The position numbers were made by a program, and so were the translations under genes. A stretch of 17,421 bases of DNA, from contig JACOVZ010000016.1 in assembly GCA_016177065.1 (NCBI GenBank), positions 1-17,421 on the forward strand, in the 5' to 3' direction. The notes below the pieces were generated by a model. The model had not been told where the DNA came from. It saw only the letters and a program-made list of their open reading frames with translations, and searched no databases. The stretch comes from Candidatus Wildermuthbacteria bacterium (GTDB taxonomy: Bacteria > Patescibacteriota > Minisyncoccia > Minisyncoccales > UBA10102). Of this stretch, positions 8,091 to 13,502 are shown piece by piece. Numbering within the stretch: the first letter of the stretch is position 1; every line of letters starts with the position of its first letter.

Positions 8091-9383
8091 CTACATCATT
8101 CTCTTGTATCTGAGAAACGCCGGGGTGTCCCATTTGCGCTCCTCTTCCTGGAGCTCCTCTATTTCTTCGTCAATGGCCTTTTTCACGTCCAGCGCATTTC
8201 TTCTCGGCTTTTCCTGAAGAGAGATCTCTTGGGGTTTTATCTCTTCCTTTTTCTCCTTTTTCTTTGCCAGAGGAACTCTCTTTATCTTCACGCTTTCCTT
8301 GGCCTGGGGCTTTTGGATCTTGGGAATCTTCTGAATTCTCGGCTTCAACGCGCGGTCGCACCCGATTGCGAGCACCGTGACTCTCAGCTTGTTGCGAAAC
8401 CTGGGGTTTGAGCTTATCCCAAAGATAATCTTTGCCTTAAGATTCTGGTCTCCGATGCTTTTGCTGATGGAAGAAACCTCCTGCATTTTCATATCCTTGA
8501 ACCCTGTAATGTTAAACAGGATGCGCTCAGCCCCCTTGGCATGGTAGTCGTACAGGGCATTGGCAAGAACCTGGTCTAAGGCAAGCTTTGCCCGCTCCTC
8601 TCCGGAACAGGTAGAGCTTGAAAGATACGCCATTCTTCCTCTTCCCTGCAGGAGCGCCCTTACATCCGCAAAGTCAATGTTGATGAGGCCAGGGAGAAAC
8701 AAAGTTTCAATGAATCCTTCAAGGCTTTCTGAAAGCTTTCTGTTCACGGAAGAAAGCGCTGTCTTTAAGGGAACGTCTTTCTCCACAATCCTGAAAATGG
8801 CGTCATTGGGTATGACCACATACACATTCACCAAAGGCTTGAGCTTTTCCAGGGCGGCCTCTGCAACCTGCCTTCTTTTTTCCCCTTCAAAAGAAAACGG
8901 AAGCGTAAAGATTCCGATCGTGAGACTTTTTGCTTCCTGGGACGCCTCTGCAAACACTGTTGACGCTCCAGACCCAGTTCCTCCTCCCAATGTCGCAATG
9001 AGTATGGAAAGATCCTGGCCGGCAAAAAGGCTTTTTATCTTTTCCTTATCTTCAAGGGCGGCTGCCGCTCCAAGCTGAGCCTCCATGCCGCACCCTAATC
9101 CCCTAGTCGTTTGCTGGCCGAAAGGAAACCTTCTCGTGTTTCTTCCTGAAGACTTCAGCGCCTGAAGATCGGTATTTGCTGAAACAAAATCCGCTTTTTT
9201 TAAACGCTGAGAAATTTCAGAAACAATATTTGACCCCCCTCCCCCTATTCCGATAATCCGCATTCTGGTCTTTAAGAGGCCCTCAAAATTCTCTTGCTGG
9301 GGCGTCTCGTCCCTGCGGGGCATCTTCCGCAAAGAGGCAGTTTCTTTTTTCCGAGGATGCCTTCTCTCTTTTTTAGTGGCCAT
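8091..9383 (-). CDS. ftsZ: FtsZ-like cell division GTPase, divergent, with basic N-terminal extension
   Basis: Tubulin-family GTPase of 430 residues expected to polymerise at the division site. Residues 1-40 are a Lys/Arg-rich extension. The GTPase core starts at RIIGIGGGGSN (42-52). The tubulin signature is GGGTGSG (133-139, usually GGGTGTG in FtsZ); GLGCGMEAQLG replaces the common GLGAGANPEVG. LPFSFEGEKR, the guanine-contact Asn214, and the T7 catalytic loop NIDFAD (235-240) are all present, so GTP hydrolysis on assembly is expected. Residues 350-415 are a charged Lys/Glu linker. The protein ends WDTPAFLRYKRMM, matching the conserved C-terminal peptide (D-I/T-PAFLR) that binds FtsA or ZipA-type partners. 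It heads the operon behind a promoter 16 nt upstream and is not beside ftsA or mur genes here. It could be the main FtsZ or a second paralogue. Confidence 0.9.
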   Translation of the reverse strand: MATKKERRHPRKKETASLRKMPRRDETPQQENFEGLLKTRMRIIGIGGGGSNIVSEISQRLKKADFVSANTDLQALKSSGRNTRRFPFGQQTTRGLGCGMEAQLGAAAALEDKEKIKSLFAGQDLSILIATLGGGTGSGASTVFAEASQEAKSLTIGIFTLPFSFEGEKRRQVAEAALEKLKPLVNVYVVIPNDAIFRIVEKDVPLKTALSSVNRKLSESLEGFIETLFLPGLINIDFADVRALLQGRGRMAYLSSSTCSGEERAKLALDQVLANALYDYHAKGAERILFNITGFKDMKMQEVSSISKSIGDQNLKAKIIFGISSNPRFRNKLRVTVLAIGCDRALKPRIQKIPKIQKPQAKESVKIKRVPLAKKKEKKEEIKPQEISLQEKPRRNALDVKKAIDEEIEELQEEERKWDTPAFLRYKRMM

Positions 9384-9399
9384 TTATTCGTATTGATTC

Positions 9400-9428
9400 A
9401 GTGTAAGGACTGGCACGGGATTTGTCAA
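9400..9428 (-). promoter_or_regulatory. Promoter of the ftsZ-like operon
   Basis: On the minus strand a perfect -35 TTGACA (9428-9423), a 17-nt spacer and a -10 TACACT (9405-9400, 4 of 6 consensus) lie 16 nt before the ATG at 9383. The predicted transcript has only about 9 nt of leader. It sits directly downstream of the zinc-protein terminator, as expected for a new transcription unit. Confidence 0.72.
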
Positions 9429-9437
9429 ACACGTTCG

Positions 9438-9450
9438 TACACTCAGTGTA
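9438..9450. repeat. 13-bp palindrome, possible operator
   Basis: TACACT-C-AGTGTA is a perfect inverted repeat around a central base. It lies 9 bp upstream of the -35 box of the ftsZ-like operon. Its half-site AGTGTA recurs at 9400-9405, exactly over the -10 box; the longer CAGTGTAA is a direct repeat at 9399-9406 and 9444-9451. A regulator binding both is possible, but no regulator gene is visible here. Confidence 0.4.
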
Positions 9451-9476
9451 AACAAAACAGCCCCATAAGGGGGCTG
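9451..9476 (-). terminator. Intrinsic terminator after the zinc protein gene
   Basis: A perfect 7-bp stem CAGCCCC/GGGGCTG (9458-9464 with 9470-9476) with a 5-nt loop is followed on the minus strand by TTTTGTT (9457-9451). It starts 12 nt past the stop of the zinc protein and separates that gene from the ftsZ-like operon. Confidence 0.85.
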
Positions 9477-9488
9477 CTCTGTTTTCCA

Positions 9489-9671
9489 CTATCTGCGGAA
9501 ATCTCTTGGAGGTCTTGGCCTGTTGCGGTAGCACTCCTGGCAGTATACCTGGCTTCCTTCTCTTGGTTGGAAGGGTAACTGCGTGATTGCGGTTCCGCAG
9601 CCTGCGCAGGTCCAGTTTCCCTGGACCATAGGCCTCTCAAAAGATCTTCCGCCGTTGGTTTTCTCGTCCAC
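9489..9671 (-). CDS. Small zinc-binding protein, CxxC-x18-CxxC type
   Basis: Protein of 60 residues with two cysteine pairs, C22-A-G-C25 and C44-Q-E-C47, that almost certainly bind one zinc ion. The arrangement WTCAGCG...PFQP...VYCQECY matches the small CxxC-x17-CxxC proteins common in Candidate Phyla Radiation genomes and some archaea. The gap here is 18 residues, one more than the family name. The tail RNRPRPPRDFRR is basic and proline-rich, compatible with nucleic-acid binding, but the function is unknown. An in-frame TGA lies 12 nt upstream, so the start is either GTG at 9671 or ATG at 9629; GTG keeps an extra 14 residues. It is a one-gene transcript with a consensus promoter, a structured leader and a terminator. 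Confidence 0.8.
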   Translation of the reverse strand: MDEKTNGGRSFERPMVQGNWTCAGCGTAITQLPFQPREGSQVYCQECYRNRPRPPRDFRR

Positions 9672-9762
9672 GACGTTGAAAGTTCAAATCAATTGCTTGA
9701 TGAGATCTTTGTTGCCCCTATACGTTAAAGTATATGGGGCTCAATGTACTTCGACGCGTACA
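9672..9762 (-). promoter_or_regulatory. Structured 5' leader of the zinc protein
   Basis: About 91 nt separate the predicted transcription start (near 9762) from the GTG. On the minus strand it can fold TGTAC/GTACA (9762-9758 with 9749-9745) and a stronger GCCCC-A-TATAC/GTATA-GGGGC hairpin (9740-9714) with one bulge. A small CGTC-GTG-GACG stem-loop (9675-9665) would put the start codon in its loop. No U-run follows the main hairpin, so it is not a standard terminator. No ATG occurs in the leader. Its regulatory role is inference. Confidence 0.4.
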
Positions 9763-9768
9763 AAGGAG

Positions 9769-9796
9769 ATTATACCAGTCTATTGAAAAGTGTCAA
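9769..9796 (-). promoter_or_regulatory. Consensus promoter of the zinc protein, inside the 3' end of fba
   Basis: Minus strand TTGACA (9796-9791), 16-nt spacer, TATAAT (9774-9769), with TGG just before the -10 (extended -10 motif). Both hexamers match consensus perfectly. The -10 contains the TAA stop codon of fba (9772-9770). Confidence 0.82.
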
Positions 9797-10636
9797 GCGG
9801 GCTTCCACGATCTTCTGTATTTGCTCAACAGAAGGGGCAAGCAGACGATACGGCGCAACCTCGTTTACATCATTCTGCAGCGCTTGCTCAATCCCCTCTC
9901 TCCACGCCTTGCGAATCTCGGTGTTGATATGAATTGTTGAAATGCCAGCTTCAATCGCGTTTCTGAAATCCTCATCAGCAATGCCAGACCCCCCATGCAA
10001 TACAAGCGGAACAGATACCGCCTTTTTGATTTCCCGTATGCGATCAATGTTCAATTTCGGATTCGGAGAGTTTTTCAGCATCCCATGCAAATTCCCGACA
10101 GCCGGAGAGAACAAATCAACTTCCGTTTCTTTCACGAACTGCAAAGCTTGCTCTGGACTGACAAGATTCTCCGCGAGCCCCGCTCCTTCTGGGACAGAAT
10201 CCAAAAGTTTTGAGGAGCTCCCGATATATCCAAGCTCTCCTTCCACCAGAATATTCTTGTTTTTGGATTTCACGTATTTCACAGCTTCCCTTGTTTGCTT
10301 CACATTCTCCTCAAATGAAAGCTTTGCTCCGTCAAAAATGACCGAGTCAAACTCGGCTTCCACTGCTTCCTTGACGCCGTCTAAGGAATGCGTGTGATCG
10401 GCATTCAGGAAAATCGGGTAATCAAATTCTTTCCGCAAAGAATGAACAAGGGCGGAAACTGCTTTGACGCCAAGGAATTCGCGCTCCCCTTCTGAAACTC
10501 CGATAATCACGGGAAGGCGCAGATTTCTCGCGGCCTGAAAAATCGCTTTCAAGGCGGCAATGTCTGAGATGTTAAAATGTCCGACTGCGGCATGATTCTT
10601 TTCAGCTTCCCTGACAGCCTCAATGAGCCTTTTCAT
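9770..10636 (-). CDS. fba: Class II fructose-bisphosphate aldolase
   Basis: Zinc-dependent aldolase of 288 residues interconverting fructose 1,6-bisphosphate with glyceraldehyde 3-phosphate and dihydroxyacetone phosphate in glycolysis. FLNADHTHSLD (76-86) supplies the catalytic Asp80 and zinc ligand His81. EGELGYIG (132-139), GNLHGM with His184, and LVLHGGSGI (211-219) with His214 complete the metal and phosphate sites; INTEIRKAW (237-245) is the usual C-terminal phosphate segment. The frame stays open to 10666, but ATG 10636 aligns with the family start (MKRLIEAVREAEKN) and lies 9 nt after a TATAAT box, so the upstream residues would fall in the promoter. Tagatose-bisphosphate aldolase is a related alternative. 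With gap in the neighbouring operon it supports lower glycolysis. Confidence 0.93.
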   Translation of the reverse strand: MKRLIEAVREAEKNHAAVGHFNISDIAALKAIFQAARNLRLPVIIGVSEGEREFLGVKAVSALVHSLRKEFDYPIFLNADHTHSLDGVKEAVEAEFDSVIFDGAKLSFEENVKQTREAVKYVKSKNKNILVEGELGYIGSSSKLLDSVPEGAGLAENLVSPEQALQFVKETEVDLFSPAVGNLHGMLKNSPNPKLNIDRIREIKKAVSVPLVLHGGSGIADEDFRNAIEAGISTIHINTEIRKAWREGIEQALQNDVNEVAPYRLLAPSVEQIQKIVEARLTLFNRLV

Positions 10637-10645
10637 AGTTATCCC

Positions 10646-10654
10646 ATTATACCA
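10646..10654 (-). promoter_or_regulatory. Extended -10 promoter of fba
   Basis: TGG-TATAAT on the minus strand (10654-10646), a perfect extended -10, ends 9 nt before the fba ATG at 10636. A weak -35 (TTCATC, 10674-10669, 17-nt spacer) falls inside a hairpin. The transcript would start about 2-3 nt before the ATG, so it is effectively leaderless. Confidence 0.7.
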
Positions 10655-10656
10655 AA

Positions 10657-10679
10657 CACTCTTCACAGGATGAAGAGCG
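10657..10679 (-). terminator. Possible weak terminator after the small membrane protein gene
   Basis: Inverted repeat CTCTTCA/TGAAGAG (10659-10665 with 10671-10677), 5-nt loop, extended to 9 bp on the minus strand with one G-U pair. It lies 28 nt past the stop of the 71-residue protein. The following run is only TGTTTGG, so termination would be inefficient. It overlaps the -35 region of fba. Confidence 0.45.
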
Positions 10680-10707
10680 CTGGCTTGCTCAAGGAGAACA
10701 GAAAATC

Positions 10708-10923
10708 CTAGAGCTGGTTTATATTGGAATCAATCTCCTGAAATTCCGCGTCCAGATCTCCGAGATCAAGCGAATTCAAATCTTGCTGAATTGTTCCTGT
10801 CGTATCATTCGGCCCTTGCGTTGCCGGACCCTGAAGAGAAACCAGATTCCCTGACTGCCACCACCACAATCCGAGCGCCAAGAGCAGCAGGATAACGATT
10901 CCGATAACAATTTTAGTGTTCAT
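10708..10923 (-). CDS. Small single-pass membrane protein, function unknown
   Basis: Protein of 71 residues. Residues about 4-22 (KIVIGIVILLLLALGLWWW) form one membrane helix ending in three tryptophans, followed by a 48-residue polar, acidic tail (NSLDLGDLDAEFQEIDSNINQL). With Met-Asn-Thr-Lys before the helix it could be either a signal anchor with the tail outside or an uncleaved leader. The ATG lies 12 nt after the stop of the coiled-coil protein gene, so the two are probably cotranscribed and may work together in the envelope. I do not recognise a named family. Similar short anchored proteins beside this type of coiled-coil protein seem plausible in this lineage, but that is recollection, not shown here. 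Confidence 0.75.
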   Translation of the reverse strand: MNTKIVIGIVILLLLALGLWWWQSGNLVSLQGPATQGPNDTTGTIQQDLNSLDLGDLDAEFQEIDSNINQL

Positions 10924-10935
10924 GGTAGTTTGCGT

Positions 10936-11766
10936 TTATTCAGATGATGACTCAGGAATCTCAGCCTCGTCCACTCTCGGTATTTTTGCCAATGCAGTCG
11001 CGGCATCCTTCACCGCGTCCCTTGCTGATCCAACCTGATCTCTCAACGCCTTCAAATCCGTGCTGAGAGCCTGCCTCGCAACTCCGACATCAGACTTCAA
11101 GGTTGCTTCGACTTGAACGTCAAAGCTGTATGCCTTTTCTGCTTGGACTGCCACTGCGTTTCTTGATGACGCGATTGCGGTTTCAGCAGCTGAAATAGCG
11201 GTTCTCGCCTCTGAAACATTCAGGCCGTTCGCCTCCGCCTTGTCAGCCCTGCTCCGCACCCTGTTTAATACTTCGTCAATCTGATCCAGCGAGCTTGCCA
11301 TCTTGGTTGTAAGGCGTTCATTCAAAGCATTCACCTGGTCATACACCCGTTGAATGATTTCTTGCTTTTTCTCATCCCGTATCTTCGCTATCTTCGCTTT
11401 CAGCTCCTCTCTCTTTGTTTCAATCTGAGCTTTTGCAGCTTCTCTTTTTTCTTCCAATACAGTCTTTAACTCTTCCCGTTTCGCTTCAAGCCGCTGCTTT
11501 GCTTCTTCGCGCTTTGCTTCAAACAGCTGTTTTGCTTCTTCTCTCTGAATCTCAAGCTGAGTTTTAGCAACTTCCCTTTGATTCTCAAGCTCTGCCTTTT
11601 TTACCTCAAGCTGCTGTTTCGCTGATTCTCTCTGGTCTTTTGCCTCCAGATTCGCATTCTGGCGAATCTGATTGATGCTATCTTTTAATTGGTCCGTGAC
11701 CTGGGCAGAAACAGAAACTGCGGCAAACAATCCGAGCAATGTTAGTGTGGCAATTTTTTTCATCAT
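10936..11766 (-). CDS. Exported coiled-coil protein with 11-residue repeats
   Basis: Protein of 276 residues of unknown function. Residues 1-21 are a signal peptide (MMKKI, hydrophobic core, VSVSA-Q). Residues about 25-150 are an almost unbroken charged helix. Within it, 61-126 hold six consecutive 11-residue repeats of the form E-x-(K/Q)-R-E-x-(A/L)-K-x-x-(L/I/F). Residues 150-262 are a second Ala/Ser-rich helical region with regular small residues (ARTAISAAETAIASSRNAVAVQAE), and the end is acidic (EAEIPESSSE). No catalytic motif, cysteine or sorting signal is seen. It starts with two tandem ATG codons (11766, 11763). A role as an extracytoplasmic stalk or envelope spacer is inference. It is followed by the small membrane protein gene. 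Confidence 0.82.
   Translation of the reverse strand: MMKKIATLTLLGLFAAVSVSAQVTDQLKDSINQIRQNANLEAKDQRESAKQQLEVKKAELENQREVAKTQLEIQREEAKQLFEAKREEAKQRLEAKREELKTVLEEKREAAKAQIETKREELKAKIAKIRDEKKQEIIQRVYDQVNALNERLTTKMASSLDQIDEVLNRVRSRADKAEANGLNVSEARTAISAAETAIASSRNAVAVQAEKAYSFDVQVEATLKSDVGVARQALSTDLKALRDQVGSARDAVKDAATALAKIPRVDEAEIPESSSE
11389..11586 (-). repeat. Six tandem hendecad repeats inside the coiled-coil gene
   Basis: Codons 61-126 encode six exact 11-residue units (starting at E61, E72, E83, E94, E105, E116) with no insertion. The 33-nt units are diverged at DNA level but retain recurrent GAA-x-AAA-CGG/AGA-GAA-type codons. This periodicity favours a slightly right-handed coiled coil, unlike heptads. 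Confidence 0.85.
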
Positions 11767-11779
11767 GCGTGTGTTATCA

Positions 11780-11808
11780 AATATATTATCTCCGACCTTT
11801 GCTGCGAA
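11780..11808 (-). promoter_or_regulatory. Probable promoter of the coiled-coil protein
   Basis: Minus strand TTCGCA (11808-11803, 4 of 6), 17-nt spacer, TATATT (11785-11780, 5 of 6), ending 13 nt before the first ATG. The predicted leader is about 6 nt. The region is A/T-rich and offers other -10-like sequences, so the exact site is uncertain. Confidence 0.5.
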
Positions 11809-11848
11809 TTATCTTTCATTCTACCAAAAACGCACGGAAGTTCGCAAC

Positions 11849-12175
11849 TCACAAACTTTTCCATGCGTTCTTTTCCTTGTAAGATTCCATTTCTCTCCTG
11901 AGGATGTCTTTTGTTCTGTCAATTGCCGACCGCACGTCAGAATCAATGGCCTCAGCCCGCAATACTTTTTTAGGAAGCTCCAGAGTCACTTCCGCATAAA
12001 ATACGTTGCCTTTGTGATGATGCTTTGTCGTTCTTGCGACCTCAACAAACATTTGAATCTCCCCTTTTTCTTCGTACCGTTTCACGAATTTGCTCAAGGG
12101 CTCCAGCCGCTTTGCAATATATTCTTTCAAGGGAGGAGTGAGATCAAGCCCTGTTCCCTTAATATTTATTTTCAT
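11849..12175 (-). CDS. hpf: Ribosome hibernation promoting factor, short form
   Basis: Protein of 108 residues of the HPF/YfiA (sigma-54 modulation protein) family, which binds the 30S decoding site and silences ribosomes in resting cells. The start MKINIKGTGLDLTPPLKEYIAKRLEPLSKF matches the family's beta-alpha opening. FYAEVTLELPKKVLRAEAIDSDVRSAIDRTKDIL (59-92) is the characteristic second half with the D-x-x-x-A-I-D motif. It lacks the C-terminal dimerisation domain of long HPF. The frame extends to a TTG at 12193, but that would include the -10 box; ATG 12175 is chosen. It lies 36 nt after the helicase gene with its own promoter. Confidence 0.9.
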   Translation of the reverse strand: MKINIKGTGLDLTPPLKEYIAKRLEPLSKFVKRYEEKGEIQMFVEVARTTKHHHKGNVFYAEVTLELPKKVLRAEAIDSDVRSAIDRTKDILRREMESYKEKNAWKSL

Positions 12176-12181
12176 GCGCTT

Positions 12182-12190
12182 AGTATACCA
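12182..12190 (-). promoter_or_regulatory. Extended -10 promoter of hpf
   Basis: TGG-TATACT on the minus strand (12190-12182), 5 of 6 in the -10 hexamer, with a partial -35 TTTCCA (12209-12204, 16-nt spacer). Only 6 nt separate the -10 from the ATG, so the mRNA should begin at or within a base of the start codon. Confidence 0.65.
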
Positions 12191-12211
12191 CAAGGAAAAC
12201 TCCTGGAAAAT

Positions 12212-13465
12212 CTAGCGAGAACGGACGCGGGAATTGGCTCGGCGATTCTGAAAACGGCTTCCGGCATGCCCCCATGCTCTTTTCTGAGGACGCCATGCTG
12301 GGCGGAAAGGCTCAGAAGGAAGAGTAATATGCGGAAGCTCGGGAAGCCTGGATACGGGCAAAGGTTTTCTGATAAGACGCTCAATATCGCGGATCTCCCT
12401 GTATTCATTGGGCAGCGCAAACGTAATGGCATGGCCCTTGGCTCCGGCTCTTGCCGTGCGGCCGATCCTGTGCACATAGTCTCCAGACGTTGAAGGAAGA
12501 TCGTAATTCACGACAAGCTCAATGCCAATGACATCAATGCCTCGCGAAGCAATATCGGTTGCAACCAGCACACGGTATTTCCCAGACTTGAACCCCTCAA
12601 GCGCTTCCTTGCGCTGGCTCAAAGACTTGTTTGAATGAATATCAGACGCATTCACTCCGAGGCTCCGTATCTGCTTCATAATCTTGGACGCCCCGTGCTT
12701 TGTTCTTGCGAACACAATGGCGGGCCCGCGATATGTTTCAAGCAATTTGGCAAGAAGCGCGATCTTCTGCGCTCTTTCAACAATGAACAATTCCTGCGTG
12801 ACTTTTTCTACGGTGGTTCCCGTTGGAGCAACCTCTATTCTTACGGGAAGCTTCATGTAAGAAGCCGCAAGCCTCATAATTTCAGAAGGCATGGTTGCTG
12901 AAAACAGCATGGTCTGCCTGTCTTTGGGAAGCGCCTGAAGAATTGTTTGAATCTGGGGAAAGAATCCCATATCCAGCATGCGGTCAGCTTCGTCTAGAAC
13001 CGCAATGGCAACATCGTCAAGCCTTACAGTTCTTTGCTGCAAATGGTCAATGAGCCTGCCTGGAGTCGCAATGATAATATGAGGTCTTCTCATTAAAGCA
13101 GTAATCTGAGGGCGAATGGAAGTGCCTCCTATTAACACAGCGGTTTTCAATCCCAAACTATTTCCTACTCTTCTTAAAGATTCATCAACCTGTATCGCAA
13201 GCTCTCTTGTGGGCAGAACAACAAGGCCCCGCTTTTTAATCTGCATGAGGCGCTGAATCATAGGAATCCCAAAAGCGAGCGTCTTTCCCGTGCCGGTTTG
13301 CGCAATGCCCACAACGTCCTTTCCTTCGCAAGCAATCGGGATTGCCTTTACCTGAATGGGAGTGGGAGTTGTGAAATGAAGTTTCTTTACAATTTCCAAA
13401 AGAACCGGGGCAATGCCCAGGCCGTAGAAATCTCCAGTTTTCGCATTCTGAGTTCGTTCTTCCAT
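12212..13465 (-). CDS. DEAD-box ATP-dependent RNA helicase (RhlE/CsdA-like)
   Basis: RNA helicase of 417 residues that unwinds short RNA duplexes, typically in ribosome assembly, RNA decay or cold adaptation. All motifs are intact: Q motif around PTPIQ (34-38), AQTGTGKT (55-62), PTRELA (85-90), TPGR (134-137), DEAD (158-161), SAT (189-191), VATDIASRGID (301-311) and HRIGRTARAG (332-341). A short basic tail (about 385-417, RPAWRPQKRAWGH...RRANSRVRSR) replaces the longer RNA-binding extensions of other family members and probably binds RNA. The frame continues to GTG 13483, but ATG 13465 starts MEERTQNAKTGDFYGLG and fits the promoter. Followed by hpf, it suggests a translation and stress module. 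Confidence 0.93.
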   Translation of the reverse strand: MEERTQNAKTGDFYGLGIAPVLLEIVKKLHFTTPTPIQVKAIPIACEGKDVVGIAQTGTGKTLAFGIPMIQRLMQIKKRGLVVLPTRELAIQVDESLRRVGNSLGLKTAVLIGGTSIRPQITALMRRPHIIIATPGRLIDHLQQRTVRLDDVAIAVLDEADRMLDMGFFPQIQTILQALPKDRQTMLFSATMPSEIMRLAASYMKLPVRIEVAPTGTTVEKVTQELFIVERAQKIALLAKLLETYRGPAIVFARTKHGASKIMKQIRSLGVNASDIHSNKSLSQRKEALEGFKSGKYRVLVATDIASRGIDVIGIELVVNYDLPSTSGDYVHRIGRTARAGAKGHAITFALPNEYREIRDIERLIRKPLPVSRLPELPHITLPSEPFRPAWRPQKRAWGHAGSRFQNRRANSRVRSR

Positions 13466-13473
13466 ATATTTAT

Positions 13474-13502
13474 ACTCTATCACAAAAAATATGACTCGTC
13501 AA
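13474..13502 (-). promoter_or_regulatory. Promoter of the DEAD-box helicase, overlapping the obg stop codon
   Basis: Minus strand TTGACG (13502-13497, 5 of 6), exactly 17-nt spacer, TAGAGT (13479-13474, 4 of 6), ending 8 nt before the ATG at 13465. The -35 contains the obg TGA stop (13501-13499). A TATAAA at 13474-13469 is an alternative -10 but lies only 3 nt from the ATG. Confidence 0.65.

Noticed and set aside
8086..8133. Earlier ATG for galU
   Set aside because: The 16 extra residues overlap the end of ftsZ and have no counterpart in GalU; homology begins at the ATG at 8085.
9710..9745. Hairpin at 9714-9740 as the fba terminator
   Set aside because: It is followed on the minus strand by AACAAAG, not a U-run, and lies downstream of a consensus promoter, so a leader structure is more likely.
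11389..11586. Regular 33-nt periodicity looking like a repeat array or CRISPR
   Set aside because: The units are adjacent without spacers, diverged at DNA level, and fully explained by the 11-residue protein repeats.
11672..12493. Plus-strand open frame of 273 codons spanning hpf
   Set aside because: It crosses three minus-strand genes and two predicted promoters, and the translation resembles no family.
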